Source of the DNA: Lepidodermella squamata | Taxonomy: Eukaryota > Gastrotricha | Reading direction: 5' to 3' | NCBI GenBank assembly: GCA_047495785.1 | Contig: JBLDXI010000042.1 | Coordinates: 3,658,001 to 3,722,000, forward strand | DNA: 64,000 bases | Shown here: piece by piece, positions 1 through 9,282 of the stretch | Layout: every line of letters begins with the position of its first letter | How positions within the stretch are numbered: position 1 is the stretch's first letter | The notes under the pieces: generated by a model | Told to the model about the DNA's origin: nothing | The model's input: only the letters and a program-made list of their open reading frames with translations | The model's database searches: none | Made by a program: the position numbers and the translations under genes

Positions 1-2
1 GT

Positions 3-748
3 CTAATTCTAACTTCGACGAATTTCCCCAATGTCGCCCGCCTTAGCCTTGACCTACAAGTGCCCTTCATCATGGCGAACCGTTTCAATCAGGACGGACT
101 GGAGCAGCTGTTCTGCCAGTTTCGGCAATGTGGCGGCGGCAAAACTAACCCGTCCGTGTTCGACATTTTCGTATATGCGGCAAAGCGGTTGATTGCCAGC
201 CCAGTTTTCGGCATTCCCGGCGGATCGAATGTTCGCGTGAAAAAACACATCGGTGGAATTCGGTTTAATACTACGATGCGCAAGTTGAAGAAAGAGATGA
301 TTGGCAAAATTAACGCCGCGAAAGTGTTGAAAGTGGGTCTACCAGCCGATCTTGGTCGCAACCCGTTATCTCTGTCCTACATGCTGGTTTTATCACTCGC
401 CGCCTCGGTCTAAGCAGCGACTCTGCAAATATCGAGTGGGCCGAGTGGGTCGCGCAGTGTAGCCGCGGCGGTCTTGTTCACACTCACTACCGCGTCAAGA
501 CTATTTTGACGGCGATTTGCCATCCCGACAATGCGGGTCATCTACTCGACGACGATTTGCTGCTCTTTGACGGATCGCGCGTTCGAGGCGTATCGCAATA
601 CGCCCGTGTGTTGTTTTCGTCGCGAGCAGTTCGATACAATCGCGATCACGAGGCGCTGCCGTTGCGAATGCGGCTCTACAACGCGACCTGTAGTTCGCCA
701 GGTTCTTCGACTACAGCCACTGGCAAGAGGCGTGGCAAGAAGCAGTAG
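3..748 (+). pseudogene. P-element/THAP9-type transposase C-terminal fragment, frameshifted
   Basis: The reading frame is open from the window edge to a stop at 411-413. It contains NRFNQDGLEQLFCQFRQCGG, which fits the conserved NQDxLExxFxxIRQxGG block near the C-terminus of P-element and THAP9 transposases, followed by a TNPSVFDIFVYAAKRL segment. Near 360-380 the family similarity moves to another frame (HAGFITRRL, then WVAQCSRGGLV), which matches the family's next block (AGYIARKL ... RGGL) and runs to a stop at 746-748. The coding region is therefore broken by at least one frameshift, and the rest of the transposase would lie left of the window. No terminal repeat was found on the right side. 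The product would be a nuclear DNA-cutting enzyme if intact; here it is a relic. The family call rests on motif recognition only. Confidence 0.6.
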
Positions 749-1344
749 GTGGCTAGGTGTCTGTTTCGCGCAAAAATCGCGTGAAGAGACCTGCTCTTTT
801 CAAGGCCACAACGAATTGCAACAGTGTTGTTTCGTCCCGTGTTCCGTGTTGTCTTTTCAAAATAGAAATTCAACAATTTTTTGGCAACATTTTTCGATAA
901 AATTAGTCTCGGTCAATAGATCACATCCTGAATTTTACGGTTATGCAAAAATAATTTTGATGCCCACTTACAAATCACACGTTTTCTAGGGTAAATTCAC
1001 AGCAAAAGGAGAGTGTGCGCGCGCCACTGTTCGCCTCGTTTCCTTTGATGCGTAATCGCGTGTCGAGTCCATAGTGCATTAGTCTCAAGACGAGATGAAC
1101 CTAGAAATGCATTCATCTCGTTAACGAAAATGATGAGACATTAAAGTTTCGTGACAGTCCCATTAAACACGGCTAGCTCATAATGAATCGGATTAGATTT
1201 TCCCTTTTGGACACCCTGGGATCGTAGTCACCCTATTGAAATTTAAAAACATTAGGCTATAACAAGATTTATGAAGAATTATCACATCATCGTCGTTTTT
1301 ATTGCTCTTTTTCTTTATAAAAAGCTTCATAAAAAAAGTTCGCC
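749..1344. other. Gene-free stretch
   Basis: No supported coding region. AT-rich sequence; a run near 1310-1340 is close to the 3' end of the fucosyltransferase-like gene on the minus strand and probably holds its 3' untranslated region. Confidence 0.4.
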
Positions 1345-2811
1345 TCAGGTGTCAAATTTGTCCGGCATTTTGATTCTAGCTCTAATCTCAGACGGAGGTT
1401 TAGTATCAACATTATCCGACGTCCTTAAATAATAATCAGGATCAAACCGGCAATCTTCGAAATAGCCAAGCGGCAACCGTTGCGTTGTAGCCGATCGGTT
1501 GTTGAACAGCGAGCCGAAAGTCGACGCCATTTCACTGTAGCCAGACCGCGTTATCACATAACGCGTCGGCTTCGTCGCCAGCACGTACCAGTCAAGCAGC
1601 GTCTCCAGCATCGCCCGGCGCCTAACCGTAGCGTTCGCATCGCCAAAGTCGTTATCAATATGCCGCGGCTGGAAATCTAGGGCAAAAGCCGGAATTTTGA
1701 CCTCGTTCTTCAACCGCTCGACAAACCAATTTTTCACCTCGAGCGAGTCGGACGCCACATAGACGACGCCTTTGCAGTTTTGACCAACTGTCATCTCGAC
1801 GATTCGAGGCAGAAAGCACATCTCGATTTGCTCCCTAGTCGCCCGCGGCCATTCGTTAGATCTCTGAAAGAAATGTTTCGATGAAACTCGAATTTGAACA
1901 CCGATTCGGCATTTCGGATTGAGATCTGCCTCCAATTCGTGCCAAGTCCTATCGACTAGATGTAACTCATTTAACAGCAATTTTTTCGGTCGCTGAAGAA
2001 TCGTCCGAAGGGCGAAAAATGCTAGCAGTTCATAGGTTAGCGGCATTTGAACGATTTCAACCATTTGAGCAGCGAGGAGTAGCATTCGATCTTGAATTAA
2101 TTTCCGATTGGAATTGAACGTTAAATCAACCATGTCCAGCATGTTGACCGTGTAACTTATCAAAGGCGATTTCGAGAGTAAAAGCGACATATCGTTAAGG
2201 TCGTAGTAAAAATGGTGCTTCTCCGAAATTCTACGCTTATTCGCCCGTAAAAGCGCGTTTAACAGCGACGTAGAATTCGTTTTAATCCTGTAAAATTCTT
2301 CGTTAATCGCGAAAAATTCGCCAAAATCCCACGGTTCGGTCCAGTTGATGAGGAAGACGCGATTTGAGGCATAGGCGGCGTAGAATAACGAAATCAGCCC
2401 CCGGAACCGGTCGCCCAGCCCGCCGCAGCTCTGCGTTTTCGCATCGATGCACTCGTAGACGAGAAGTCGAACTGGGCACCGGCCTTCGAGCTGGCAAATC
2501 GCATCTTGCCGCATTTTTTCAACATAATACCGGCCGACGTGGTCGAGAAGTTGTAGAATTCGAGAATTCGCATCGTTCGAGTAGCGAATTTTCGGCTCGG
2601 GTAGTGTAGTAGAAATCCGCAGGACGTCGTCGTAGAGGCGGTTGTTGATCGAAGCTTTAAGGTGGCTAACGCCGACGTAAGTTGTGATGATGAATAACAC
2701 GACTCCGAACCAATTTTTGCGTAAATTAAAACAGAAATCGTGTTGGAAAGCCCGGCAAAACGCGTCGATGGCTGAATACAGGTAATTTTCGCGAGACGTA
2801 TTAGGCTCCAT
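1345..2811 (-). CDS. Type II membrane fucosyltransferase-like enzyme
   Basis: Uninterrupted 488-residue frame from the ATG at 2811. A short cytoplasmic N-terminus is followed by one hydrophobic segment at about residues 34-48, the layout of a Golgi type II glycosyltransferase. The luminal part has CGGLGDRFRGLISLFYAAYA (about 129-148), matching the GGLGDRxRG motif seen near the N-terminus of GT-B fucosyltransferase folds (NodZ/FUT8/plant xyloglucan type). Further on are IGVQIRVSSKHF, a possible donor-binding R region, VVYVASDS, and YVITRSGYSEMASTFG near the C-terminus; all are placed as in that fold. Inferred reaction: transfer of a sugar, probably fucose from GDP-fucose, to a glycan in the Golgi. 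Acceptor unknown. A more distant GT-B family cannot be excluded. The gene has no intron and has no evident partner next to it. Confidence 0.65.
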   Translation of the reverse strand: MEPNTSRENYLYSAIDAFCRAFQHDFCFNLRKNWFGVVLFIITTYVGVSHLKASINNRLYDDVLRISTTLPEPKIRYSNDANSRILQLLDHVGRYYVEKMRQDAICQLEGRCPVRLLVYECIDAKTQSCGGLGDRFRGLISLFYAAYASNRVFLINWTEPWDFGEFFAINEEFYRIKTNSTSLLNALLRANKRRISEKHHFYYDLNDMSLLLSKSPLISYTVNMLDMVDLTFNSNRKLIQDRMLLLAAQMVEIVQMPLTYELLAFFALRTILQRPKKLLLNELHLVDRTWHELEADLNPKCRIGVQIRVSSKHFFQRSNEWPRATREQIEMCFLPRIVEMTVGQNCKGVVYVASDSLEVKNWFVERLKNEVKIPAFALDFQPRHIDNDFGDANATVRRRAMLETLLDWYVLATKPTRYVITRSGYSEMASTFGSLFNNRSATTQRLPLGYFEDCRFDPDYYLRTSDNVDTKPPSEIRARIKMPDKFDT

Positions 2812-3790
2812 AGTTATTTACCCTGGCGGACGTTTCCTGTATTACTGATAGGCGTTTCATGCAGGAATTAAGCTGGCCGTATAACCTTGATGTCATTCAT
2901 TGTTCCCAGGTAATGCTACTAGCAGGAATAAATATGCACCATACGTCTGTGCGTTGTTTGCGATTATTATGCGTCGTCGTAAAAATGAATGGCGGTATAT
3001 AGCATTATGTGCGCGCTTTTTGATGCGTGTCATCGTGGCGTGTACATACATATATACATGCGAAATACCGATATATATTTATTGTTGTGCCCTTTTGTCG
3101 TGTGTTGTGGAGACGTGTTTGCGGCTCTCGGTGCAATGCCTTGGTAATTAAAGCGCAATGTCAATAAAAACAATTGCTAATCGCTTGGGAAAATTCGATT
3201 GATAAATGGAAAAAATAGCTATGAACTCACTAATAAATAATTGGGTCAAGCTATTCATGATATAGCTTTTCACGATTTCTCGGCATGGCGTGGAAATTCG
3301 ACATTTAACTATAGCATGATGAAATTTCACAGGTTGACGCATTAAAGTGAGAGCTACTTGGTACTTGGTGGCTAAATTACGCTGAATCATCGCCAATATT
3401 ACAGCTCGAGACCAGGACATACCAGGACCCCCCGGGGAAGGCCTCTTGTCCTTCGCCTCTACTGTCTACGCTGATTTGGAACACATAAGTCAACCATTTC
3501 TTTGAGGTTACTCAGGCATAACAACAAAATTTTCCCGGAATTATTTTAGCTTTATATTTGTTATAACTTGTTCTATTTGTGATTATTTATTTCATTTAAC
3601 TTTTTTTTGCGAAAACACAAGAAAAAAACAGCTTTTTGGAACGAATTACGTAACGAAATGGCACAAAAATTAGGGACTCAAATCCGGCAGTTTCTAAAAG
3701 GAAATCACCATAGGTATGCATACATTCGTGCAGCATTTCTTGCTATAACTGCATTTTTGCCCCCATCCCTGTAAAAGAGGTAACAAGAGT
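2812..3790. other. Gene-free stretch
   Basis: Presumed 5' region of the minus-strand gene at 1345-2811. Short frames here have no recognisable domain and ordinary composition. A GC-rich patch near 3420-3445 (ccccccgggg) stands out from AT-rich surroundings. Nothing else seen. Confidence 0.35.
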
Positions 3791-3965
3791 TACAGGGTGG
3801 CCAAGACAAAATGCTGCAGGGTGGCGAATTCGATGCGCATCAGCTCAATGAGGCGTTTCATGTGGCAAAAGAATTCTTGAAATTCTTCGACGTCTTAAAA
3901 CTCCTCATTAAATTTTTATCCACATCAAATTCGCCCGCTGCGGCTTTTTGGCCACCCTGTTGTAG
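3791..3965. mobile_element. Foldback MITE, Tc1/mariner-like ends (copy 1)
   Basis: Starts TACAGGGTGGCC and ends GGCCACCCTGT, an inverted repeat with a TA at the left edge and a TA four bases beyond the right end (TGTTGTA). The inner part also folds back: GCGAATTCGATGCGCATCAG and AATGAGG on the left pair imperfectly with CCTCATTAAATTTTTATCCA and ATCAAATTCGCCCG on the right. It carries no coding capacity. A related copy lies at 29337-29504. Terminal CAGGGTGGC plus TA suggests mobilisation by a Tc1/mariner-type transposase; that is inference. Confidence 0.7.
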
Positions 3966-4238
3966 AGCTTCCACAAGAGCTACACCCTCAATCGGTCGAC
4001 CTCTACACGAAAAACAAGGTCGTGTAAGCCCTTTGATTCGACCGTCGCTTGATCGAGAGGAACATTCCATAGCACAAAAGCTCTAACATGTTTCTCATCC
4101 GTGTATATAACTACATTTAAATATGGAAAATGTCCAGCTAACAAATTGAATTGGGTTCTCAAGTACGTCGTAGTGTTGATCCGCTTCTTGTAGCTGAACT
4201 GCTGCTCATCTCGTAAAGTATAGGTCACTTGTAATTTC
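3966..4238. other. 3' flank of the class C receptor gene
   Basis: Short frames on both strands lack any family signal. This stretch probably contains the 3' untranslated region of the minus-strand receptor that ends at 4239. Confidence 0.3.
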
Positions 4239-6605
4239 TCAAAACTTGCTCATTTTGAACAGCATGACAGCACAGCAGACAGTAGAGTAGATAATTTGTC
4301 CGATGGCAAGGACGCTGGCTTGAATGCACGGTACCTTGGAACTTGATACTATGAACACGATCAATATCATCCCAGCAAACATTGACGCTGCGTTAACGAC
4401 AGCGAGGCGCACTCGCTTACTGCCTGCTGCAAATTCTGATGGGATCATCAGGTTTCGCATTCCATAAACGCTACAACAACCGGCTAACAGAAGAAGCCCG
4501 TTAATGGCTAGTATAGGGGATAGCCAATAAACGGCGAAGGATGAAGAACATACGAGTTGTGTCTCATCGTAATACTCGTCTAGAACTTCATCATAGGCCA
4601 CAGCGGATTTGTCGAGCGAAATCGATGGCACATCGAAAATTAGCCATATCCCAGCTAATATAGTCGCAACCAGGGTTAGCAGTAGAATGCAGAGGATCAT
4701 TATGAACTTGCTTCGACTGACAGTGTTACTCTGGCTTATCGTCACAGCACCTTCAGTAGATGGCTTCGGAGAGGCTAAAGCGGTAATATTCGCCTGTGAC
4801 AATCTATTCGAACTTCTGGCAGTAACAGATTTTTTGCTGATGTCCACTTTAAGCGGCAGATTCATGAGTTTGAAATAACTCCAGGCGATTGCTGTAATCA
4901 CGCAATTGACAAGAGTGGTGCCTGCTGTTGGTAGCAGTGGCCTGAGAGCACATTCAACTTCCGGATAAAACAAAACCCCGGTTGTAAGAAGAACTGCTGA
5001 TATTTTCATAAAAAAGCTGCCGGTTACTAGCGCGGAGATGTGAAATTTACCGAAATACGAGCCACGGAGCTGAGGTTGTCGCAAAGCGATGACGAATATC
5101 ACAGCTTCAAACAAGAGACAGGCGATTGAAATAGCTGAAACAGCTCCTACGAAAGGCAGATTACACCTCAGATTTCGATGCGAGACTGAAGACAAATCTT
5201 TAGGGGGAGTTCCTAAAATAGTCGACCAGATGATATTGCGCAGAACATCGGGTTTATATCCGAAAAAGGCCGCTTCAGCCTTGTCCATCTTTTCCAACTT
5301 AGCGATGATTCTCGGACTGCCATTGATCATTTGAACAATCCACATGCTTTCGTTCAGTTCACCATCGCTAGAGTAATAGTAGCGGCCTGTTCTAAGGCCT
5401 GGGAAGTCCACCTTAACAGCAACTTTGTTTACCACGCTTTGAACCAACTCTCGATAGTTGCGGAAATCCCGGAGGCTTTTGTTGTAATCAGCCCTCAAAC
5501 GTTCTTCCGTCGCATTTAGCGTTAAAATCGACGCTGCAATGATGTCGAAGCAAATGAAACGAAAGTCATAATCGATAGGGGTCTGATTGCCCATGGCAGC
5601 GTTGAATTTGGCCTCAAACTCTTCGTAAGAGTACGCAAATTTTTGGTTCGTCGGCTCTACATCCAGGCGCTGCGAGGCTGTTCCAGCGAAGAAAGTGCTC
5701 TTTATTTGAAGCTGCAGCCACTCCCGCTTGCAGCCAATGGGGATTGGCAGGTCTGTAGCGTTCGGAGAGAATAAACAACTGAACCCTGAGAACAGGAAAA
5801 CATAGTAAGGCGCTCGAATTCCACCTCTGTAGGCGAGACAGAGAAGATTTAGACACATAGGTAACTGCCCCATGGATATAAAAATGACTCTAGTTCTTGT
5901 AGCCAGAAGTGTATTTATGGTCTCCATTGTGACGTCGTACTCGTTCGAGTAGAGAAGCACGTCAATGCCCAGTTTGCCAGAATACACCTGCATGATCTCT
6001 CCTGTCATTACTTCATTGGCGTTGTTTCCATTCGTCAAGATCGAAATTTCTTTCCACTTTCCCAGGGCTTTCACCAGGTACAGCCCAGCAAGAATAGGAA
6101 CAGATGCCGGGCCCAAACCAGGGTATAATGTCGAGTAAAGTTTCCGTCTCGCAATAATGTACGGCCCGTTACAACGCTGAGAGAACTGAGTCATGCCGAG
6201 AAATCTGACCGTAAGAGAAGAGACTTGACAAGCAGTTGTCGGGCCTAATAGCACAGGCGAGGGATATATCGATGGATCGTTGCTCTCGACGCGGTCGCGG
6301 TAGTACTTCATCAATGCGTTGTTAGACAGTATGGCATTTTGGCCTTCATTACCGATCTCAAGCTGCAGTTGGTATCCTGGCAGGATATCATCGCGAACAT
6401 TGGCGTAGTCAGTCATAATGCGAGCGGTAGCTTCGCATGCTGGCCATGTGTTTTGCCCTTTGTTATCCATCGGGAATAGAGCTAGAATCGACAGGTTCGC
6501 CTTACTGCCTGCTACTCCGTTATTCGCTATCGTCAGTATAACTGTGATGAACCGCAAAAATAAGGACATTTCTCGTGTTGCCAGTTCTAGAGATTCTAGG
6601 TTCAC
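4239..6605 (-). CDS. Class C GPCR, GABA-B-like, intronless
   Basis: Single 788-residue frame. The ATG at 6605 is followed by a second in-frame ATG at about residue 13 (MSLFLRFITVIL), which would give a better signal peptide and may be the true start. Residues about 35-430 form a periplasmic-binding-protein-like ligand domain: LSILALFPMDNKGQNTWPAC, the LLGPTTACQVSS loop, a second lobe with WKEISILTNG. The C-terminal 310 residues hold seven hydrophobic segments. There is no cysteine-rich linker between ligand domain and membrane part, which favours the GABA-B-type branch of class C over glutamate or calcium-sensing types. Inferred role: plasma-membrane G-protein-coupled receptor for a small ligand, which cannot be named. 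The gene at 13307-16193 encodes a protein of almost equal length (794) and similar architecture, but has four introns. Confidence 0.75.
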   Translation of the reverse strand: MNLESLELATREMSLFLRFITVILTIANNGVAGSKANLSILALFPMDNKGQNTWPACEATARIMTDYANVRDDILPGYQLQLEIGNEGQNAILSNNALMKYYRDRVESNDPSIYPSPVLLGPTTACQVSSLTVRFLGMTQFSQRCNGPYIIARRKLYSTLYPGLGPASVPILAGLYLVKALGKWKEISILTNGNNANEVMTGEIMQVYSGKLGIDVLLYSNEYDVTMETINTLLATRTRVIFISMGQLPMCLNLLCLAYRGGIRAPYYVFLFSGFSCLFSPNATDLPIPIGCKREWLQLQIKSTFFAGTASQRLDVEPTNQKFAYSYEEFEAKFNAAMGNQTPIDYDFRFICFDIIAASILTLNATEERLRADYNKSLRDFRNYRELVQSVVNKVAVKVDFPGLRTGRYYYSSDGELNESMWIVQMINGSPRIIAKLEKMDKAEAAFFGYKPDVLRNIIWSTILGTPPKDLSSVSHRNLRCNLPFVGAVSAISIACLLFEAVIFVIALRQPQLRGSYFGKFHISALVTGSFFMKISAVLLTTGVLFYPEVECALRPLLPTAGTTLVNCVITAIAWSYFKLMNLPLKVDISKKSVTARSSNRLSQANITALASPKPSTEGAVTISQSNTVSRSKFIMILCILLLTLVATILAGIWLIFDVPSISLDKSAVAYDEVLDEYYDETQLVCSSSFAVYWLSPILAINGLLLLAGCCSVYGMRNLMIPSEFAAGSKRVRLAVVNAASMFAGMILIVFIVSSSKVPCIQASVLAIGQIIYSTVCCAVMLFKMSKF

Positions 6606-7132
6606 TCGGGATATTCTTTCACGCTGTCAGTCGGACTAATCTTTCGCAGCTTTCGGGACCGTACGTCCTGCTACTCTAATAGCACATAAAACCTGATAGC
6701 CCCAATTACATTTTGTCTTACTACCTATAAATCACGCAGCAACTGGCGTGTCTGGCCGTAACGGAAGCGAGCGAGAAAATGTGCAGCTACTAATAACTAT
6801 CGTCGTCGTCAACAGCAATGAAAAATTGATTTCGCAGATGTGGAATTTAAGGAAACTAATTTTACTCCATCTAGAAACTCGGTGAATTTTCAAAAAGAAT
6901 CTAACATTATGTTTACATTACTTCCGAAAGTTCCGCGCATAAATCGCGATGAATTTTTAGCTTATTTACAACATTTCAGACTTTCATGAAATTTGATTAA
7001 AAAATGAGTAAAAATTTTAAAATCTTAAAATCATTTGTATTTTTTCATTCATTCCTTCATTTCATTCACCGATTCAGCTTAAAGTTTCTACTCTTATTAC
7101 CAGCTGTAACGCGCTACACGTGTGCTCGAAAA
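6606..7132. other. Gene-free stretch, 5' flank of receptor gene
   Basis: AT-rich, with no supported frame. It should hold the promoter of the minus-strand receptor at 4239-6605; no clear TATA box was identified. Confidence 0.3.
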
Positions 7133-7211
7133 GTGTCGTACCCGGGGGTTGAACCCGGGCTGCCTTTCTGAGAAGGCACGGCTCTAACCTTTGAGCCACC
7201 AAGGCCGACAC
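7133..7211 (-). tRNA. tRNA-like gene or tRNA-derived element
   Basis: On the minus strand, an A-box-like TGGCTCAAAGG is followed by a B-box-like GGTTCAACCCC, and the T arm (CCGGG-TTCAACC-CCCGG) is perfect. The ends pair as GTGTCG/CGACAC and a TTTT run follows directly, as for a pol III terminator. The middle arm reads TGCCT-TCTCAGAA-AGGCA with an eight-base loop, or GCCTT-CTCAGA-AAGGC with six, so the anticodon cannot be read with certainty (CAG and CTC are both possible). Either a functional tRNA with an unusual loop, an intron-less pseudo-tRNA, or the head of a SINE. Confidence 0.5.
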
Positions 7212-7404
7212 ACACTCCGTGTTCGCTTACGCGGTAGTAAGGGGACCAGGAGGAGAGATGGGAGGTGGACTCGCTCCCTATACCAGCTATTACCAAATTT
7301 AAAAATTAAAATAACCGAAGATGCGAATAATCTTTTTTATTTTCATTATACAAATTTTCAAATTGATTTGAACTTTTCCGAAAATTGCAGGTCCAAGCCT
7401 AAAA

Positions 7405-8631
7405 TTATACATTGTAATATTTCCTGAAGTTAATGTATCGCTCGTTGAATAGTTCATCAGTATTATTCGGCGCAATTTCCAAGCCAGCAGTCGATAACAT
7501 TTCTGAAACCGGAAGCTTCCGCTCCTTGTAAAACGCCGTCGGGCTCAAATTATCAGTCAACAGGTTGTATCTAACCGACCGCATTATCTCAGCTTTGTGC
7601 AGCCCACTTTCACTCGAGCATGACCCAACCGTGAAATTTGTCGCCGAACAAATGTAGTCGTAAAGCACAAAGGGCGTGATCTTTGTCCCAACATGCCCAG
7701 CATTTTTCATCACGCCAATTTTCGGCCTCGAAAGCGCCATAACCTCGCCGTCGTCAGTCATCCTACCCTTCGTGTACCTAGGATGTCTAGCCTCGGCATT
7801 GTCCCGAACATGCCAGCTATACTCGTCACGGTGGTGTTGGAACAGGTAATACGCAAGCAGATCAAACTGGCTGTAATGCATGTGAAATTTCGAGCAAATC
7901 ACGTGGAAAGCTTCCTCAAAGGTTGTTGTGTTGAAAAATTGCCGAACGTGCTCCCGAAACGGGGCGAAGTGCCGGCGTCGAACGATGAATGGAAATCCGA
8001 GGACAATCATATATTCACCGAATTTTTTCCCACCAGCGATGTTGTTGGCAGACTGTTGGTAGCCGTTACAACAGGCGTTGTAGCCGATAATTCTTGGCTT
8101 GCCATTTTCGAACAAATCTTCCGGGATGACCTTTGTCGCGAAAAATGAGTCTGCATCGGCGATTCCGATGAATTCCGACTCCGTGTATTGATCGCAGAAG
8201 AAGTTGGAATACATTTGCCTCGAGTAGCCCTTGCTCCGCCATTTCGAGCATAAAGTTCCAGCTCTAGGCTCTTTTTCGAATTTAACGATAGGATAAGGCG
8301 GTAGTAATGACAGTGTAGTGGCAACAGCGTGATCACTGGTTGACTCCTCGTCGAAAATTAGCATTAGCTTCGAGTTTTTCCATAATTCCCAGGGCCAAAA
8401 GAGCAGGTAGGATGGAGCGAAAATTTGCCAGTATTCAGCTGCTGATCCAGAGTACATCCTGACGACCAGCGTAAAATCTTGGGAATTTCGCCAAGGATCG
8501 TGGATTTCATTGAACAGCAGGCTATCAAAATTAGTTTGCGGTGCGGAGCGGAGTTTGAATAGTATCAAACCGGCGAAAGAGCAGATACAAAATAATAGCA
8601 TCCCCTTCTCGAAGGACTTGAGGGATGTCAT
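7405..8631 (-). CDS. Type II membrane glycosyltransferase-like protein, tandem copy 1
   Basis: Intronless 408-residue frame. Residues 11-26 are a single N-terminal hydrophobic anchor after a short basic segment. The luminal part has FTLVVRMYSGSAAEYW, LMLIFDEES, RQMYSNFFCDQYTESEFIGI and ADADSFF, in which D159-A160-D161 has the form of a DxD metal/nucleotide-sugar motif, followed by LFENGKPRIIGYNACC. This order resembles GT-A type enzymes of the DUF6492 kind. Inferred role: Golgi sugar transfer with unknown donor and acceptor. It is the most divergent of three tandem copies (also 9283-10521 and 11282-12508), all on the same strand and without introns, so it is probably the oldest branch. Confidence 0.65.
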   Translation of the reverse strand: MTSLKSFEKGMLLFCICSFAGLILFKLRSAPQTNFDSLLFNEIHDPWRNSQDFTLVVRMYSGSAAEYWQIFAPSYLLFWPWELWKNSKLMLIFDEESTSDHAVATTLSLLPPYPIVKFEKEPRAGTLCSKWRSKGYSRQMYSNFFCDQYTESEFIGIADADSFFATKVIPEDLFENGKPRIIGYNACCNGYQQSANNIAGGKKFGEYMIVLGFPFIVRRRHFAPFREHVRQFFNTTTFEEAFHVICSKFHMHYSQFDLLAYYLFQHHRDEYSWHVRDNAEARHPRYTKGRMTDDGEVMALSRPKIGVMKNAGHVGTKITPFVLYDYICSATNFTVGSCSSESGLHKAEIMRSVRYNLLTDNLSPTAFYKERKLPVSEMLSTAGLEIAPNNTDELFNERYINFRKYYNV

Positions 8632-9282
8632 TTTTAATAATATATCCTAAAAAATCAACAAATACTTTAATCTTCACACAACATAAAAGCAGAAATAAAT
8701 GAAGAATCAAAAGAGAAAAAGTCCTAATTCTAAAATTTACCCTAATGGCATATTCGAAACTAAAAATAACCAGAAACTAGGCATTTTAGATCCAGCAAAT
8801 ATGACGAACAACGAGACATTCAAAAATTCGGGATTTTCAAATTCAAGCTATTTTCGATTACGATTTCGAACTGATGCTGAGGATCAGTCTTGTAAAAATA
8901 TCAGATGAATAGAATAAGATAAATTATTTAAAGCTAGTCGATTCACATTTTGACACAGTTTCATAAAACAGGTAAATTAGAAGTTAAAAAATAAATTGAC
9001 CACAATAAGTGAAATTTGATAGATTGGATTAACGAAATTTTAACAGGGAAGGCCCAAAATATAGGTTTATTAAGCGGATATTCAACAGCACTACAGACTA
9101 CAGATACCGAATTTGTTCCTATAGAAGCCCTGGCTACTAAAATTTCAACCTCGAAATTGTGAATATTTCGAAAAATAATTTTTGGTGAATCGTTCATTTT
9201 TGATGTTTTCGAGCCCTCAACCCTGGGCTACTATTAGTGGATGGGCTACTATTGGAACAAATACGGTATACAAGATTCATCA
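8632..9282. other. Spacer between glycosyltransferase copies 1 and 2
   Basis: AT-rich with no supported gene. The minus strand just upstream of the copy 1 ATG contains gattttttag, an acceptor-like sequence that may mark a 5' untranslated intron or trans-splice site. Confidence 0.3.

Noticed and set aside
3148-3420. 90-residue minus frame upstream of the fucosyltransferase-like gene
   Set aside because: No signal peptide, domain or codon pattern beyond chance.
7114-7296. 60-residue minus frame
   Set aside because: Runs across the tRNA-like element.
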